DNA of 64,000 nt from Corynebacterium pelargi. Lineage in GTDB: Bacteria; Actinomycetota; Actinomycetes; Mycobacteriales; Mycobacteriaceae. The stretch spans positions 427,634 through 491,633 of the forward strand of contig NZ_BMCX01000001.1 of the NCBI RefSeq assembly GCF_014635485.1, in the 5' to 3' direction. A program made the translations under genes and the position numbers. The notes below the pieces were generated by a model, which was not told the origin of the DNA, made no database searches, and worked only from the letters and a program-made list of their open reading frames with translations. Below, piece by piece: positions 1 through 9,687 of the stretch (the stretch's first letter is position 1; each line of letters opens with the position of its first letter).

Positions 1-52
1 TGCTAGCGTTGATGCGTGTTACGTCGATAATGATCGTGTTTGAGGTGAATCT

Positions 53-1282
53 GTGAGTAACAGCATCACGAGGATGCTGAGTGGTTATACAAACCAGCCC
101 TGGCAATTCGAATTCTATACGTCTATGCACCGCGCCCCTGAGCTTTCCGGCGAGGAACGCCTGACGGCCCAGAAGATTCTCCGCGCCCTTGAGGCTTTCG
201 ACTGCGAGGTCATCAGCCCCATCGGTGGGTATGGCATCGTGGCTGTAATGCGCAATGGCGAAGGCCCGAATGTGTTGATGCGCGCAGATTTCGATGCCCT
301 TCCCGTGAGCGAAGATTCAGGTGCTGCTTATGCCTCGCAAATCAAGGGCAAGATGCATGCCTGCGGCCACGATATGCACACCACGGCGCTGTTGAGCGCC
401 CTTTCGCTTTTCGACGAACACCGCGATCTTTGGTCGGGCACCTACATCGCCTTGTTCCAGCCTTCAGAGGAAAATGGTGCCGGTGCGCAGATCATGGTTG
501 CCGATGGACTCAGCGCCAAAATCCCAACGCCGACGGTGTGTTTAGGTCAGCATATTGTTGCTGGACCTGCAGGACGCGTGTTTTCCATGCCCGGCGCTGC
601 CGCTGCTGCCTGCGACTCAATTGAAATTTCGATCAAGGGGAAAAGCGCCCACGGTTCGATGCCGCACAACTCCATTGACCCCACTTTTGCCGCCGCCATG
701 ATCGTGGTGCGCCTCCAAGGCATTGTGGGCAGGGAGATCGCGCCTTCCGACTTCGCCGTGATTTCCGTCGGCACGCTGGAATCGGGCCACTCTAATAACA
801 CCATCCCCGGCACGGCACGCATCGTGGTGAATTGCCGTACCTATTCCGAAGAAGTAAAAGCGCGACTCTATGCCGCTATCGAACGAGTGGTACGAGGCGA
901 ATGCTCTGCTTCTGGTTGTCACCCGCCGAGTTTCCGCTACTTCGCGCACGGGCCTTTAACGGATAATGATCCCCACGTTTTTGCGCGTGTGCGTGCGAAT
1001 TTCGATGCCGTATTTGGTGCTGAATCACGCACGGCGAATCGTTGGACGGCATCGGAGGACTTTGCCAATATTCCGGCAGCATTTGGCGCTCCCTATCTCT
1101 ACTGGACTCTTGGATGCACGCCGAGGGCGCTTTGGCAAGAAGCTGAGCAGGCCGGCGCGATCGGCGAGATGGTGCCGGTGAATCACATGGCGAATTTCTT
1201 GCCAGATTATGAACCGACCATTGAAGCAGCAACGAAAGCTGCAGTGGTGGCGGCAATGACGTATTTACAACGCAAACAATGA
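53..1282 (+). CDS. M20-family amidohydrolase / metallopeptidase
   Basis: Predicted cytoplasmic zinc amidohydrolase of peptidase family M20 (hippurate/N-acyl-amino-acid hydrolase type, AmiA/HipO/AbgB-like), 409 residues, a normal family length. Seen: the metal-site motif MHACGHDMH near residues 101-109 (Cys104, His106), DALPV at 81-85, the PSEEN pair Glu139/Glu140 and GQH with His167; the central stretch fits the dimerisation domain. It starts at GTG with a GAGGTGA-like ribosome site just upstream. glgP follows 94 bp downstream on the same strand. Family knowledge predicts deacylation or deamidation of an N-acyl amino acid or indole conjugate; the substrate cannot be read from sequence. Confidence 0.88.
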   Translation: MSNSITRMLSGYTNQPWQFEFYTSMHRAPELSGEERLTAQKILRALEAFDCEVISPIGGYGIVAVMRNGEGPNVLMRADFDALPVSEDSGAAYASQIKGKMHACGHDMHTTALLSALSLFDEHRDLWSGTYIALFQPSEENGAGAQIMVADGLSAKIPTPTVCLGQHIVAGPAGRVFSMPGAAAAACDSIEISIKGKSAHGSMPHNSIDPTFAAAMIVVRLQGIVGREIAPSDFAVISVGTLESGHSNNTIPGTARIVVNCRTYSEEVKARLYAAIERVVRGECSASGCHPPSFRYFAHGPLTDNDPHVFARVRANFDAVFGAESRTANRWTASEDFANIPAAFGAPYLYWTLGCTPRALWQEAEQAGAIGEMVPVNHMANFLPDYEPTIEAATKAAVVAAMTYLQRKQ

Positions 1283-1376
1283 GATGCGGCGCGTCGACAA
1301 GCTCCTGGGGAAAACTTGCTGTTGAACCGGTAGCATGAGGCGTGTTTTGCATTGTTGAAGATTCAAGGAGAAATAT

Positions 1377-3752
1377 ATGAGGGATTCCTCATCCGATCTG
1401 ACGCAGCGCATCGCGGGCTTTGTTCGCAGCGCTTCGGGAACCGCGCCAGAAGAGGCCACAGATCGCAAATTCTGGTTCGGGCTCTCCGGGGCTGTGATGG
1501 ATTCGCTCGCAGAAAACTGGGCAGCGACCACCAAGGCGTATAACGCGACCCGTCAGCAGCACTACCTTTCTGCAGAGTTCCTCATGGGTCGAGCGTTGCT
1601 CAATAACCTCACCAACCTCGAGCTTGAAGATGACGTCGCCGAAGCGGTTCGCGCTCAAGGCCATGAGCTTTCCGACGTCCTCGAGGCCGAAAATGACGCC
1701 GCCTTGGGCAATGGTGGCCTGGGACGTTTGGCTGCATGCTTCCTCGATTCCTGCGCCACCCAGAATTATCCCGTGACCGGCTATGGCCTGCTGTATCGCT
1801 ATGGTTTGTTCAAGCAGACCTTCAACGAGGGCTTCCAGTCCGAAGAGCCAGACGCATGGCGTGAAGATGGCTACCCCTTCACCATCCGCAGGGACAATGA
1901 ACAGCGCATCGTTCGCTTCGACGATATGACCGTGCGCGCCACCCCCTACGACATGCCAATCACCGGCTATGGCACCGACAATGTTGGCACGCTTCGCCTG
2001 TGGAAGGCAGAGCCAATGGCCGAGTTCGATTACGACGCCTTTAACTCTCAGCGCTTTACCGACGCCATCGTCGAGCGCGAAGCGGTGATGGATATCTGCC
2101 GTGTGCTCTATCCAAATGACACCACCTACGCCGGCAAGGTGCTGCGCGTGCGCCAGCAGTATTTCTTTGTGTCTGCTTCGCTCCAGCAGATGATCGATAA
2201 CTTCCTTGCGCATCACGATGATCTTCGCGACTTTGCCAAGTACAACTGCATTCAGCTCAACGACACCCACCCGGTGCTCGCTATTCCCGAGCTCATGCGC
2301 CTGCTTCTCGACGATCACGGCATGAGCTGGGATGATGCGTGGAAGGTCACCTGCGAAACCTTCGCCTATACCAACCACACCGTGCTTGCCGAGGCTCTTG
2401 AGCAGTGGAACGTCACCATCTTCCAGCAGCTTTTCTACCGCGTTTGGGAAATCACGCAAGAAATTGATCGCCGTTTCCGCGAGCAGATGGCGCAGCTTGG
2501 TCTTGACCACGATCGCATCGAGTACATGGCTCCCGTATCCGGCGGCAATGTGCACATGGCGTGGATTGCCTGCTACGCCGCCTACTCCATCAATGGTGTG
2601 GCTGCGTTGCACACGGAGATTATCAAGGCGGACACGCTCAAGGAATGGCACGAATTGTGGCCAGAGAAGTTCAATAACAAGACCAATGGTGTGACTCCTC
2701 GTCGCTGGCTGAAGATGTGCAATCCTCGCCTGGCTGCACTACTGACCCGCCTTGCAGGATCAGATGCGTGGGTCACCGAGCTTGACGAGCTGAAAAAGCT
2801 GCGCCACTTCGCCGAAGACGACGCAGTGATGCAAGAGCTCATGGAGATCAAGGCCGCGAATAAGCGCGACTTCGCTCAATGGATTCAAGAGCGCGACGGC
2901 ATCGAGGTTGATCCTGCATCCATCTTCGATACCCAGATCAAGCGTCTGCACGAATACAAGCGCCAGTTGCTCAACGCCTTGTACATTCTGGATCTGTACT
3001 ACCGCATCAAAGATGGCGAAACGGTTCCTGCTCGCACCTTCATCTTCGGCGCCAAGGCTGCTCCCGGCTATATTCGCGCCAAGGCAGTCATCAAGTTCAT
3101 CAACGAGATTGCCAATTTGGTCAACAATGACCCAGAGGTCTCGGATGTTATTCGCGTGGTGTTTGTAGAAAACTACAACGTCTCCCCCGCCGAGCACATC
3201 ATCCCCGCCAGCGATATTTCCGAGCAGATCTCCACTGCTGGTAAGGAAGCCTCCGGCACCTCAAACATGAAGTTCATGATGAACGGCGCGCTGACCCTCG
3301 GCACCCTCGACGGTGCCAACGTGGAAATCGTCGAGTCTGTTGGCGATGAGAACGCGTATATCTTCGGCGCCAAGGTTGAGGAGCTGCCCGAGCTGAAGGC
3401 TCATTACAACCCGCAGGCTTTGTATGAGACGGTTCCCGGACTCAAGCGCGCTATTGATGCGCTTGTCGACGGCACCCTCAACGACAATGGCTCCGGTTGG
3501 TTCCATGATCTGCGTGGCTCATTGCTTGATGGCAATGGTTGGGAAACCCCGGACGTGTACTACGTGCTGGGTGATTTCGAGTCTTATCGCGAAACTCGTG
3601 ATCGCATGGCCGAAGACTACGCAGACACCATTGCGTGGGCCAGGAAGTGCTGGATCAATATTTGCGAATCTGGTCGCTTCTCTTCTGACCGCACCATCAA
3701 CGATTACGCCCGCGAGGTGTGGAAGCTTCAGGCAACCCCAATTCACCCATAA
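1377..3752 (+). CDS. glgP: Glycogen/maltodextrin phosphorylase
   Basis: Releases glucose-1-phosphate from alpha-1,4-glucan ends with phosphate and PLP. At 791 residues it has the usual length of the GT35 family. Seen: the N-terminal GNGGLGRLAACFLDS nucleotide-sugar region, the NDTHPVLAIPELMR segment, GVTPRRW, and the PLP-lysine signature EASGTSNMKFMMNG with the lysine at about residue 632. An AAGGAG ribosome site lies 6 bp before the ATG. It is the degradative partner of glgX downstream and supplies the same metabolic branch as treY/treZ. A strong hairpin terminator follows the stop codon. Confidence 0.97.
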   Translation: MRDSSSDLTQRIAGFVRSASGTAPEEATDRKFWFGLSGAVMDSLAENWAATTKAYNATRQQHYLSAEFLMGRALLNNLTNLELEDDVAEAVRAQGHELSDVLEAENDAALGNGGLGRLAACFLDSCATQNYPVTGYGLLYRYGLFKQTFNEGFQSEEPDAWREDGYPFTIRRDNEQRIVRFDDMTVRATPYDMPITGYGTDNVGTLRLWKAEPMAEFDYDAFNSQRFTDAIVEREAVMDICRVLYPNDTTYAGKVLRVRQQYFFVSASLQQMIDNFLAHHDDLRDFAKYNCIQLNDTHPVLAIPELMRLLLDDHGMSWDDAWKVTCETFAYTNHTVLAEALEQWNVTIFQQLFYRVWEITQEIDRRFREQMAQLGLDHDRIEYMAPVSGGNVHMAWIACYAAYSINGVAALHTEIIKADTLKEWHELWPEKFNNKTNGVTPRRWLKMCNPRLAALLTRLAGSDAWVTELDELKKLRHFAEDDAVMQELMEIKAANKRDFAQWIQERDGIEVDPASIFDTQIKRLHEYKRQLLNALYILDLYYRIKDGETVPARTFIFGAKAAPGYIRAKAVIKFINEIANLVNNDPEVSDVIRVVFVENYNVSPAEHIIPASDISEQISTAGKEASGTSNMKFMMNGALTLGTLDGANVEIVESVGDENAYIFGAKVEELPELKAHYNPQALYETVPGLKRAIDALVDGTLNDNGSGWFHDLRGSLLDGNGWETPDVYYVLGDFESYRETRDRMAEDYADTIAWARKCWINICESGRFSSDRTINDYAREVWKLQATPIHP

Positions 3753-3763
3753 TTGGCAACGCT

Positions 3764-3796
3764 AAAGGGGGCGGTGTGTTTCACACCGCCCCCTTT
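3764..3796. terminator. Bidirectional intrinsic terminator between glgP and pyk
   Basis: A perfect 15-bp stem (AAAGGGGGCGGTGTG paired with its complement) with a TTT loop and A/T tracts on both sides. It lies between the convergent ends of glgP (+) and pyk (-), so it can stop transcription from either direction. Confidence 0.93.
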
Positions 3797-3805
3797 TCCT
3801 ATGCA

Positions 3806-5224
3806 CTAGATGTGCAGATCTTCGCCCAACAGGTGGACGTGGATCATGTTGGTGTTACCGGACACTCCGGGAGGAGTACCTGCGACCAGCACGATCATGT
3901 CATCGCGGTGGTAGCGATCCATGGCAAGGAGCTGCTCGTCGATCTGGGCGAGCATCTCGTCGGTGTCTTTGACCTCCGGGGTGAGGAAGGTTTCAGCACC
4001 CCAGGTCAGCGCGAGCTGGGAGCGCACAGCCTGGTTGGGGGTGAATACCAACAGCGGGAGATGCGAGTGCAGTCGAGCAATACGCTTGGCGGTGTCGCCA
4101 GAGGTGGTAAATGCCACGATTGCTTTGGCGTTGAGGCGCTCGGCAATGTCGCGGGCCGAGTAGGAAATAACGCCACGCTTGGTGCGAGGAATGTGCGCGA
4201 GGTTCGGCACGCGACCGTCGATTTCTGCGTAGGAGACGATGCGCGACATGGTGCGCACGGTGTTTTGGGGATCAACGCCCACTGAGGTCTCACCGGAGAG
4301 CATGACGGCGTCGGCACCGTCGAGCACAGCGTTGGCTACGTCGGAGGCTTCTGCGCGGGTGGGGCGCAGGTTCTCGATCATGGAGTCGAGCATCTGGGTT
4401 GCCACGATCACCGGCTTGGCGTTTTCGCGAGCGATCTGGATGGCGCGCTTCTGGAACAGCGGCACCTGCTCGAGCGGGCATTCGACGCCGAGGTCGCCGC
4501 GGGCGATCATGATGCCGTCGAAGGCCAAGACGATGGATTCCAATCCGTCGACCGCTTCGGGCTTTTCAAGCTTGGCAATGACAGGAAGGCGTCGGCCTTC
4601 TTCGTCCATGATCTTGTGCACGAGTTCAACGTCGGCGGCGGAGCGGACGAAGGACAGCGCGATGATGTCGACGCCCAGGTTGATGGCGAAGCGAAGGTCG
4701 CGGATGTCTTTTTCGGAAAGCGCGGGCACGGAGATGTCCATACCTGGCAGCGAGACGCCCTTGTTATTCGACACGGGACCGCCTTCAACCACACGGCAAA
4801 CAACATCGTTGCCATCGACCTCAATGCATTCGAGGGCGACCTTGCCGTCGTCGACAAGCAAGCGATCGCCGGCCTTGGCGTCCTTGGCGAGGTTCTTGTA
4901 GGTGGTGGAAACTCGGTCGTGCGTTCCTTCGATGTCGTCGACGGTGATGCGAACGACTTCGCCGTCTTCCCATACGGTGGCGCCGTCGGTGAAGCGTCCA
5001 AGGCGGATCTTGGGGCCTTGGAGGTCGGCGAGGATACCAACTGCCTTGCCGGTCTTATCGGTGGCCTGGCGAACCCACTTGTAGTTCTGCTCGTGATCAG
5101 CGTGCTCGCCGTGCGACATATTCATGCGGGCGACATTCATGCCTGCCTCTACAAGTCCCTGAATTCCTTCAGCGCTTGCGACGGCAGGCCCTAGCGTACA
5201 AACAATTTTGGTGCGACGTTCCAT
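3806..5224 (-). CDS. pyk: Pyruvate kinase
   Basis: Converts phosphoenolpyruvate and ADP to pyruvate and ATP in glycolysis. 472 residues, full length. Seen: N-terminal RRTKIVCTLGPA, NMSHG, the PGMDISVPALSEKD strand, the catalytic lysine motif VIAKLEKPEA, MIARGDLGVE, VATQMLDSM and the SGETSVG region, then the C-terminal allosteric domain. It is the last gene of the hisI-trpC-lgt-pyk stretch, but a 158-bp gap from lgt suggests its own promoter. I could not pick out a convincing -35/-10 pair. Confidence 0.97.
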   Translation of the reverse strand: MERRTKIVCTLGPAVASAEGIQGLVEAGMNVARMNMSHGEHADHEQNYKWVRQATDKTGKAVGILADLQGPKIRLGRFTDGATVWEDGEVVRITVDDIEGTHDRVSTTYKNLAKDAKAGDRLLVDDGKVALECIEVDGNDVVCRVVEGGPVSNNKGVSLPGMDISVPALSEKDIRDLRFAINLGVDIIALSFVRSAADVELVHKIMDEEGRRLPVIAKLEKPEAVDGLESIVLAFDGIMIARGDLGVECPLEQVPLFQKRAIQIARENAKPVIVATQMLDSMIENLRPTRAEASDVANAVLDGADAVMLSGETSVGVDPQNTVRTMSRIVSYAEIDGRVPNLAHIPRTKRGVISYSARDIAERLNAKAIVAFTTSGDTAKRIARLHSHLPLLVFTPNQAVRSQLALTWGAETFLTPEVKDTDEMLAQIDEQLLAMDRYHRDDMIVLVAGTPPGVSGNTNMIHVHLLGEDLHI

Positions 5225-5382
5225 GGTTCAAACGATAACCGCGCCCGCCAGCCTGCGCACTTTCGCTTGTCGACGATCCATGCCAATCAATTCATCCGCA
5301 CTCGTGGAAAATACCGATAAACCGGACATGAGCGGGCATAGTCGGAAAAACTCCCACGGAATTAATACGGACGTGTTCTTTA
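5225..5382. other. lgt-pyk intergenic region
   Basis: 158 bp with no reading frame worth calling. It presumably carries the pyk promoter, although I see no clear consensus. It contains one copy of the dispersed word GCTTGTCGACG at 5265-5275 (see findings). Confidence 0.6.
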
Positions 5383-6255
5383 TCACACCTGCTGTTTTTC
5401 GCCCCGGACTTCCGCTTCAGACTCTCTCCCCTTGGGCAAGAATACGAAGCTGACCACCGCAACAATGAAGACCACGGCACTGACAATGATGTTGACGCGG
5501 AGGCCAAAAATCATCGTCGCTTCATCGACGCGGACGTGCTCGATAAAGAAACGCCCCAAACAATAGCCGGCCACATACAACGCAAATACCCGGCCATGCC
5601 CCAAGCGGAATCGGCGATCTGCCCACAGCAACACAGCGAACACGAGCAGATTCCACACGATCTCATATAAGAAGGTGGGGTGCACTACGGCAATGATCTC
5701 CCCGGTGGAGCGGCCCGTCAACGGCGCATACTTTCCGGCCTCATTGACTCGCTGATACAGCTCAAGCCCCCACGGCAGATCGGTGGGCCCGCCGTAGAGC
5801 TCCTGATTAAACCAGTTGCCTAGACGCCCAATCGCCTGGGCCAAAATCACCGCCGGTGCCACTGCATCTGCAAACGGCGCAAAGGGCACGCCCTTGATGC
5901 GCAAAAACACGTACACAGCCACCGCGCCGAGGGCCACTGCACCCCAAATACCAAGGCCACCATTGGTGATCTTGAGCGCGTCCACCGGATTACAGGTATC
6001 GCAAAAGTACTTTTGGTGATCCGTAATCACGTGATACAAACGTCCACCGATGATGCCGGCAATCACCACCACGATGGCAGTATCGCCAACCACTTGCGGA
6101 TCGCCGCCACGGGCCGCGTAGCGCTTTTGGGATACCCAAATGGCCACCAGGATGCCGAGGATAATGCACAGGGCATAGGCTCGAATTGGCAAAGGCCCTA
6201 ACATCCATACGCCTTGGGGTGGCGAAGGAATCGAAGCTAATACATCGGTGCTCAC
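5383..6255 (-). CDS. lgt: Prolipoprotein diacylglyceryl transferase
   Basis: Transfers diacylglycerol from phosphatidylglycerol to the lipobox cysteine of prolipoproteins in the cytoplasmic membrane. 290 residues with about seven hydrophobic segments. Seen: the family signature around [20 protein letters not shown] with its conserved His, and a later HPTFLYE segment. It lies 27 bp downstream of trpC, as in mycobacteria. Its substrates in this window would be the lipoproteins at 17.1, 37.8 and 38.9 kb. Confidence 0.95.
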   Translation of the reverse strand: MSTDVLASIPSPPQGVWMLGPLPIRAYALCIILGILVAIWVSQKRYAARGGDPQVVGDTAIVVVIAGIIGGRLYHVITDHQKYFCDTCNPVDALKITNGGLGIWGAVALGAVAVYVFLRIKGVPFAPFADAVAPAVILAQAIGRLGNWFNQELYGGPTDLPWGLELYQRVNEAGKYAPLTGRSTGEIIAVVHPTFLYEIVWNLLVFAVLLWADRRFRLGHGRVFALYVAGYCLGRFFIEHVRVDEATMIFGLRVNIIVSAVVFIVAVVSFVFLPKGRESEAEVRGEKQQV

Positions 6256-6282
6256 AAATGTTCTCCAGGCAAGTGTTGAAAT

Positions 6283-7089
6283 TTAACGCGAGGGGCACGC
6301 CGGGTGACGCCCGGCGGCAACCAACACCCTGCATGCTTCACGAGGGTGTTCGGCGGTGACGATACTTTCACCAATCACCACCGCATCTGCTCCACTAGCA
6401 GCGTAGCTGAGTAGCTCTTTAGCGCTTCGCACACCCGATAAAGCAATGCGGAACATATGCTTGGGCAGCCCCGGCGCGATGGTGGCAAACGCCTCCATAT
6501 TCAACTCCATGGTGGCGAAATCGCGGGCGTTTACCCCGATCACTGAAGCCCCGGCGGCAATGGCTCTATCGGCTTCCTGGGTGTTTCTTACCTCTACCAA
6601 GGCGGTCATGCCTAAAGATTCGGTGCGGTCAATCAGCGCACTTAAACGCGCCTGATCCAGCATCGCTGGGCGCAAGGTGAGCATATCGGCGCCATAACAA
6701 CGCGCCTCGTGGATTTGGTAGGGATCGACAATGAAGTCGCGGCACAACACGGGCGCGTCAATGGCAGCGCTAATCGCAGCCATTTCTTCCAATGAGCCCT
6801 TAAAACGCTTTGGGTCGGTGTGGCAGGCGATCAGGGCTGCTCCCCCGTCGACAAGCGCCTGGGCAAGCTTCACAGGATCTTCGATTCTTGCCAGCAACCC
6901 CTGGGCGGGAGTTGCGCGCTTTATTTCTGCAATGACCTCGCACCCTGGCTGCTCCAGGGTGGCCTTTACATCTCGCGGGGCGGGACAAGCGCGCGAACGG
7001 GCTTTAATCTCAACAAAAGATACGCGAGCCTCCCGAGCGGCGACGTCACCTTTGACGTCGCTGATGATCTCGTGAAACACCGAAGCCAT
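6283..7089 (-). CDS. trpC: Indole-3-glycerol phosphate synthase
   Basis: Closes the indole ring in tryptophan synthesis (CdRP to indole-3-glycerol phosphate). A single-domain TIM barrel of 268 residues, not a TrpC-TrpF fusion. Seen: AEIKRATPAQG (catalytic Lys), CRDFIVDPYQ, the VEVRN strand, IGVNARDF with its Asn-Ala-Arg, and a C-terminal ALSGVRSAKE / VVIGESIV phosphate site. No trpE, trpB or trpA lies beside it, although the flanking TIGR02234 gene and lgt are those that border the trp operon in mycobacteria. It looks like a retained relic, or a second copy, of the ancestral trp operon. Confidence 0.93.
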   Translation of the reverse strand: MASVFHEIISDVKGDVAAREARVSFVEIKARSRACPAPRDVKATLEQPGCEVIAEIKRATPAQGLLARIEDPVKLAQALVDGGAALIACHTDPKRFKGSLEEMAAISAAIDAPVLCRDFIVDPYQIHEARCYGADMLTLRPAMLDQARLSALIDRTESLGMTALVEVRNTQEADRAIAAGASVIGVNARDFATMELNMEAFATIAPGLPKHMFRIALSGVRSAKELLSYAASGADAVVIGESIVTAEHPREACRVLVAAGRHPACPSR

Positions 7090-7176
7090 GATCGATCCCC
7101 GTCTGTGATGTAGGCGATTGCTACTGAGGGTACTTGGCTACGGTGCTTGCAAAGAAATCGAAGGCCAAAGACCTGG

Positions 7177-7782
7177 TTATTTCGACTTCGGCTCACGATC
7201 CGTCGGATCGATATCAGCATCGATGGCGTCCCAGAGGGCGCGCTCAGAATCAGGGTCTTGTTCCAATTCTTCTTCGCGGATCTGGCTGCGTTGATATTTA
7301 TCGCGTTGCTCTTGGCCTGGGCGCATGGCCAATAAGACACCTGCCACCAGACCAAGTGCGCAGCCAATAAGCCCAAGAATTGGGCCGAAGGGATGTAGGT
7401 CGATCTGGTTGATTTGCGCCCAGTTGGTCAGCACTGCAACGCCTTGATCATCACGCTCGCTCAACAGTTTGTGCATGCGTTCTGGATCTGCCTCGCTGCT
7501 TAAAACGGCAACAAAGGGCAATGCACCCAAGGCGCTCAGGATCGCAGCAGCAATGCCGATGATGCGACGTCCGGTGCGGCGAAGCGCGAGCCCCGCAATG
7601 CAGGCGGCAGCCAGGGCTAAGGCGATTGCCGTGACTTCTTTTGACCAAGTTGCTCCGCTTACGCTCGTTTCAATGGCCCCTGATTTATCGTCATGGGCAC
7701 TGACATCGAACCACGTCATGGACGCAGCTCCAGCGAGCATGCCAGCGGCGAGAGCGAGCAATAAGGCTGCGGTCTTTTTCAT
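7177..7782 (-). CDS. Trp-region-associated membrane protein (TIGR02234-like)
   Basis: 201 residues of unknown biochemical role. Seen: an N-terminal hydrophobic helix followed by TWFDV, three more membrane segments near residues 50-70, 75-95 and 130-155, then a highly charged cytoplasmic tail ([16 protein letters not shown]). The family is found next to trpC/trpE in actinobacteria, which fits the trpC just downstream. Its ATG overlaps the hisI stop by 4 bp, so it is co-transcribed with the his genes. Confidence 0.8.
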   Translation of the reverse strand: MKKTAALLLALAAGMLAGAASMTWFDVSAHDDKSGAIETSVSGATWSKEVTAIALALAAACIAGLALRRTGRRIIGIAAAILSALGALPFVAVLSSEADPERMHKLLSERDDQGVAVLTNWAQINQIDLHPFGPILGLIGCALGLVAGVLLAMRPGQEQRDKYQRSQIREEELEQDPDSERALWDAIDADIDPTDREPKSK

Positions 7783-8144
7783 TCGCTTCCTAACACCAGA
7801 TCAGCATCAAAACAGGTGCGGCTGCCGGTGTGGCAGGCAGCGCCTTCCTGGGTGATGGTCAACAGCACTGTATCGCCATCACAATCGAGGCGAACCTCAT
7901 GCACGTATTGGGTATGCCCTGAGGTTAAGCCCTTGATCCAATATTCTTTGCGCGATCGCGAATAGTAGGTGCCTTTTCGCGTCGCGATGGTATAAGCCAG
8001 GGCATGTTCATCCATCCAGGCAAGCATAAGCACTTCACCTTGCGTTGATTGCACGATGGCTGGCACAAGCCCTTGAGCATTAAAGCGCACCCTTTGGGCG
8101 ATGGCGGGATCCAGCGCCGCATCGGCTGGTTGCAGTTCGCTCAC
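7779..8144 (-). CDS. hisI: Phosphoribosyl-AMP cyclohydrolase
   Basis: Third step of histidine synthesis, opening the adenine ring of PR-AMP. 121 residues, monofunctional (no HisE domain). Seen: [10 protein letters not shown], the [11 protein letters not shown] motif, and the metal ligands in [11 protein letters not shown] followed by [10 protein letters not shown] (three conserved Cys plus Asp). It overlaps hisF by 4 bp and the downstream membrane protein by 4 bp, indicating translational coupling. Confidence 0.96.
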   Translation of the reverse strand: MSELQPADAALDPAIAQRVRFNAQGLVPAIVQSTQGEVLMLAWMDEHALAYTIATRKGTYYSRSRKEYWIKGLTSGHTQYVHEVRLDCDGDTVLLTITQEGAACHTGSRTCFDADLVLGSE

Positions 8145-8917
8145 TGGCGCACCTCATATTCGGCATCGATGAGCGCCTCTTTGACCTTGCCAATCGTGAC
8201 TTCCCCGAAGTGGAAAATCGACGCCGCGAGCACTGCATTGGCACCGGCTTCAACTGCAGGTGGGAAATCCTCTGCCTTGCCGGCTCCGCCTGAGGCGATG
8301 ACTGGAATATTGACCGCTTCACGCACGGCAGCCAGAAGGTCGAGATCGAAGCCTTCCTTGGTGCCGTCGCCGTCCATGGAGTTGAGCAAAATTTCGCCCA
8401 CACCAAGCGCTTCGCCTTGCCGGGCCCACTCGATGGCATCAATGCCTGCAGAACGGGAGCCGCCGTGGGTAGTGACCTCGAATCCAGAGGGCTGCGGCGT
8501 TCCGCCTTCGGGTACGCGCCTGGCGTCCACGCTTAAGACGATGCACTGGGCACCGAAGCGCTGTGAAAGTTCACGAAGCAACTCAGGGCGTGCGATCGCT
8601 GAGGTATTCACGCTGACTTTGTCGGCACCGGCGCGCAGAAGCTGATCCACGTCTTCGGCACTTCTGACACCCCCTCCCACCGTCAGTGGGATAAAGACCT
8701 GGTCGGCAGTTCTTCGAACCACATCAAGCATGGTGCCGCGACCATCTTTGGAGGCAGAGACATCCAGGAATGTCAGTTCATCTGCGCCCTCGGCGTCGTA
8801 GCGGGCAGCAAGTTCCACGGGGTCGCCGGCGTCGACAAGCCCTTGAAAGTTCACGCCTTTGACCACGCGGCCTTGGTCGACGTCCAAACAAGGGATTACT
8901 CGGATTGCGACAGCCAT
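8141..8917 (-). CDS. hisF: Imidazole glycerol phosphate synthase, cyclase subunit
   Basis: Uses ammonia delivered by HisH to convert PRFAR into IGP and AICAR. 258-residue TIM barrel. Seen: [16 protein letters not shown] with catalytic Asp near residue 11, [20 protein letters not shown], and the second catalytic Asp in [13 protein letters not shown], then PVIASGGAG. Its start overlaps the end of impA by 22 bp, so the two are coupled. The partner subunit hisH lies upstream in the same operon. Confidence 0.97.
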   Translation of the reverse strand: MAVAIRVIPCLDVDQGRVVKGVNFQGLVDAGDPVELAARYDAEGADELTFLDVSASKDGRGTMLDVVRRTADQVFIPLTVGGGVRSAEDVDQLLRAGADKVSVNTSAIARPELLRELSQRFGAQCIVLSVDARRVPEGGTPQPSGFEVTTHGGSRSAGIDAIEWARQGEALGVGEILLNSMDGDGTKEGFDLDLLAAVREAVNIPVIASGGAGKAEDFPPAVEAGANAVLAASIFHFGEVTIGKVKEALIDAEYEVRQ

Positions 8918-9687
8918 TCCGCCTCCTTATCCATGCGCGCACGCATGATCTTCATGATGGTGCGATGAGCTTCCGGTTCACCGATCACGGCACCGACAGC
9001 CCCTAATTCCCAGGGATTGCCCCAGATGTCAGTCACAGTACAGCGCGCGGATCTGCCCAAGAGCACTCCTGCGGCGTTGTCCCAAATATTAGGGCTTAAA
9101 GAAACTCCCGCTGCAAACACCCCCGCCGCCGCGTAGGCCAAATCAACGCCCACGGAGCCGGTGATTCTGGGGCGATAGCGAGTACACGCCAGATCGCCGA
9201 GCATATCTAAGCGCATGGCCTGCGGCACCGGCGAGCTCGTCTTACTGGTGATGGTGGAAAACCCAACATGGCCCTGCCCTTGGGCATGAGCGCTGTGTTC
9301 TAAGGGCATGCCTTCGCAGGAGGCAAAGTACTGGCCCGTTAATGGCATCGCTGTAATAGCCACCTTGGGCTGCCCATCGGCAACTAGGGCAAGCAAGATA
9401 GCCGACATGGGATTGCCGGCAGAATAATTCGATGTGCCATCGATGGGGTCAACAACCCACATGGTGTTGGAGGTATCTCCGCCAAGCTCCTCGCCTACAA
9501 CAGGAATGCCCGTGCGCTGGCTGAGCGTCTTGCTCAGCAGTGTTTCGATGGCGAGGTCTACTTCTGTTGCGAAATCGCCGCGGCCTTTATCAAGTGCAGG
9601 CCCTGCGCCTACCCCTGCGCGAAAGAGTTCCGCGGCTTCTTCTACACACTCCCGGGCAATCTGGAGCAGCGCAGCATAATCACTCAT
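8896..9687 (-). CDS. impA: Inositol-monophosphatase-family protein in the his operon
   Basis: Mg2+-dependent phosphatase fold, 263 residues. Seen: VVGEELGG (metal Glu), the signature [12 protein letters not shown] (Asp-Pro-Ile-Asp-Gly-Thr) near residue 80, and the C-terminal NIWDNAAG with the third metal Asp. The position between hisF and hisA matches impA of C. glutamicum, where the histidinol-phosphatase (hisN) is a different, distant gene. Both inositol-phosphate and histidinol-phosphate phosphatase activity are possible; sequence alone does not decide. It overlaps hisA by 4 bp. Confidence 0.87.
   Translation of the reverse strand: MSDYAALLQIARECVEEAAELFRAGVGAGPALDKGRGDFATEVDLAIETLLSKTLSQRTGIPVVGEELGGDTSNTMWVVDPIDGTSNYSAGNPMSAILLALVADGQPKVAITAMPLTGQYFASCEGMPLEHSAHAQGQGHVGFSTITSKTSSPVPQAMRLDMLGDLACTRYRPRITGSVGVDLAYAAAGVFAAGVSLSPNIWDNAAGVLLGRSARCTVTDIWGNPWELGAVGAVIGEPEAHRTIMKIMRARMDKEAEWLSQSE

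Noticed and set aside
1389-2651. 420-codon open frame antisense to glgP
   Set aside because: It lies entirely opposite a well-conserved enzyme gene. Its product has no motif and reflects codon structure of the sense strand.
3719-4285. 188-codon plus-strand frame across the glgP end and pyk
   Set aside because: It runs through the terminator and is antisense to pyk, with no ribosome site.
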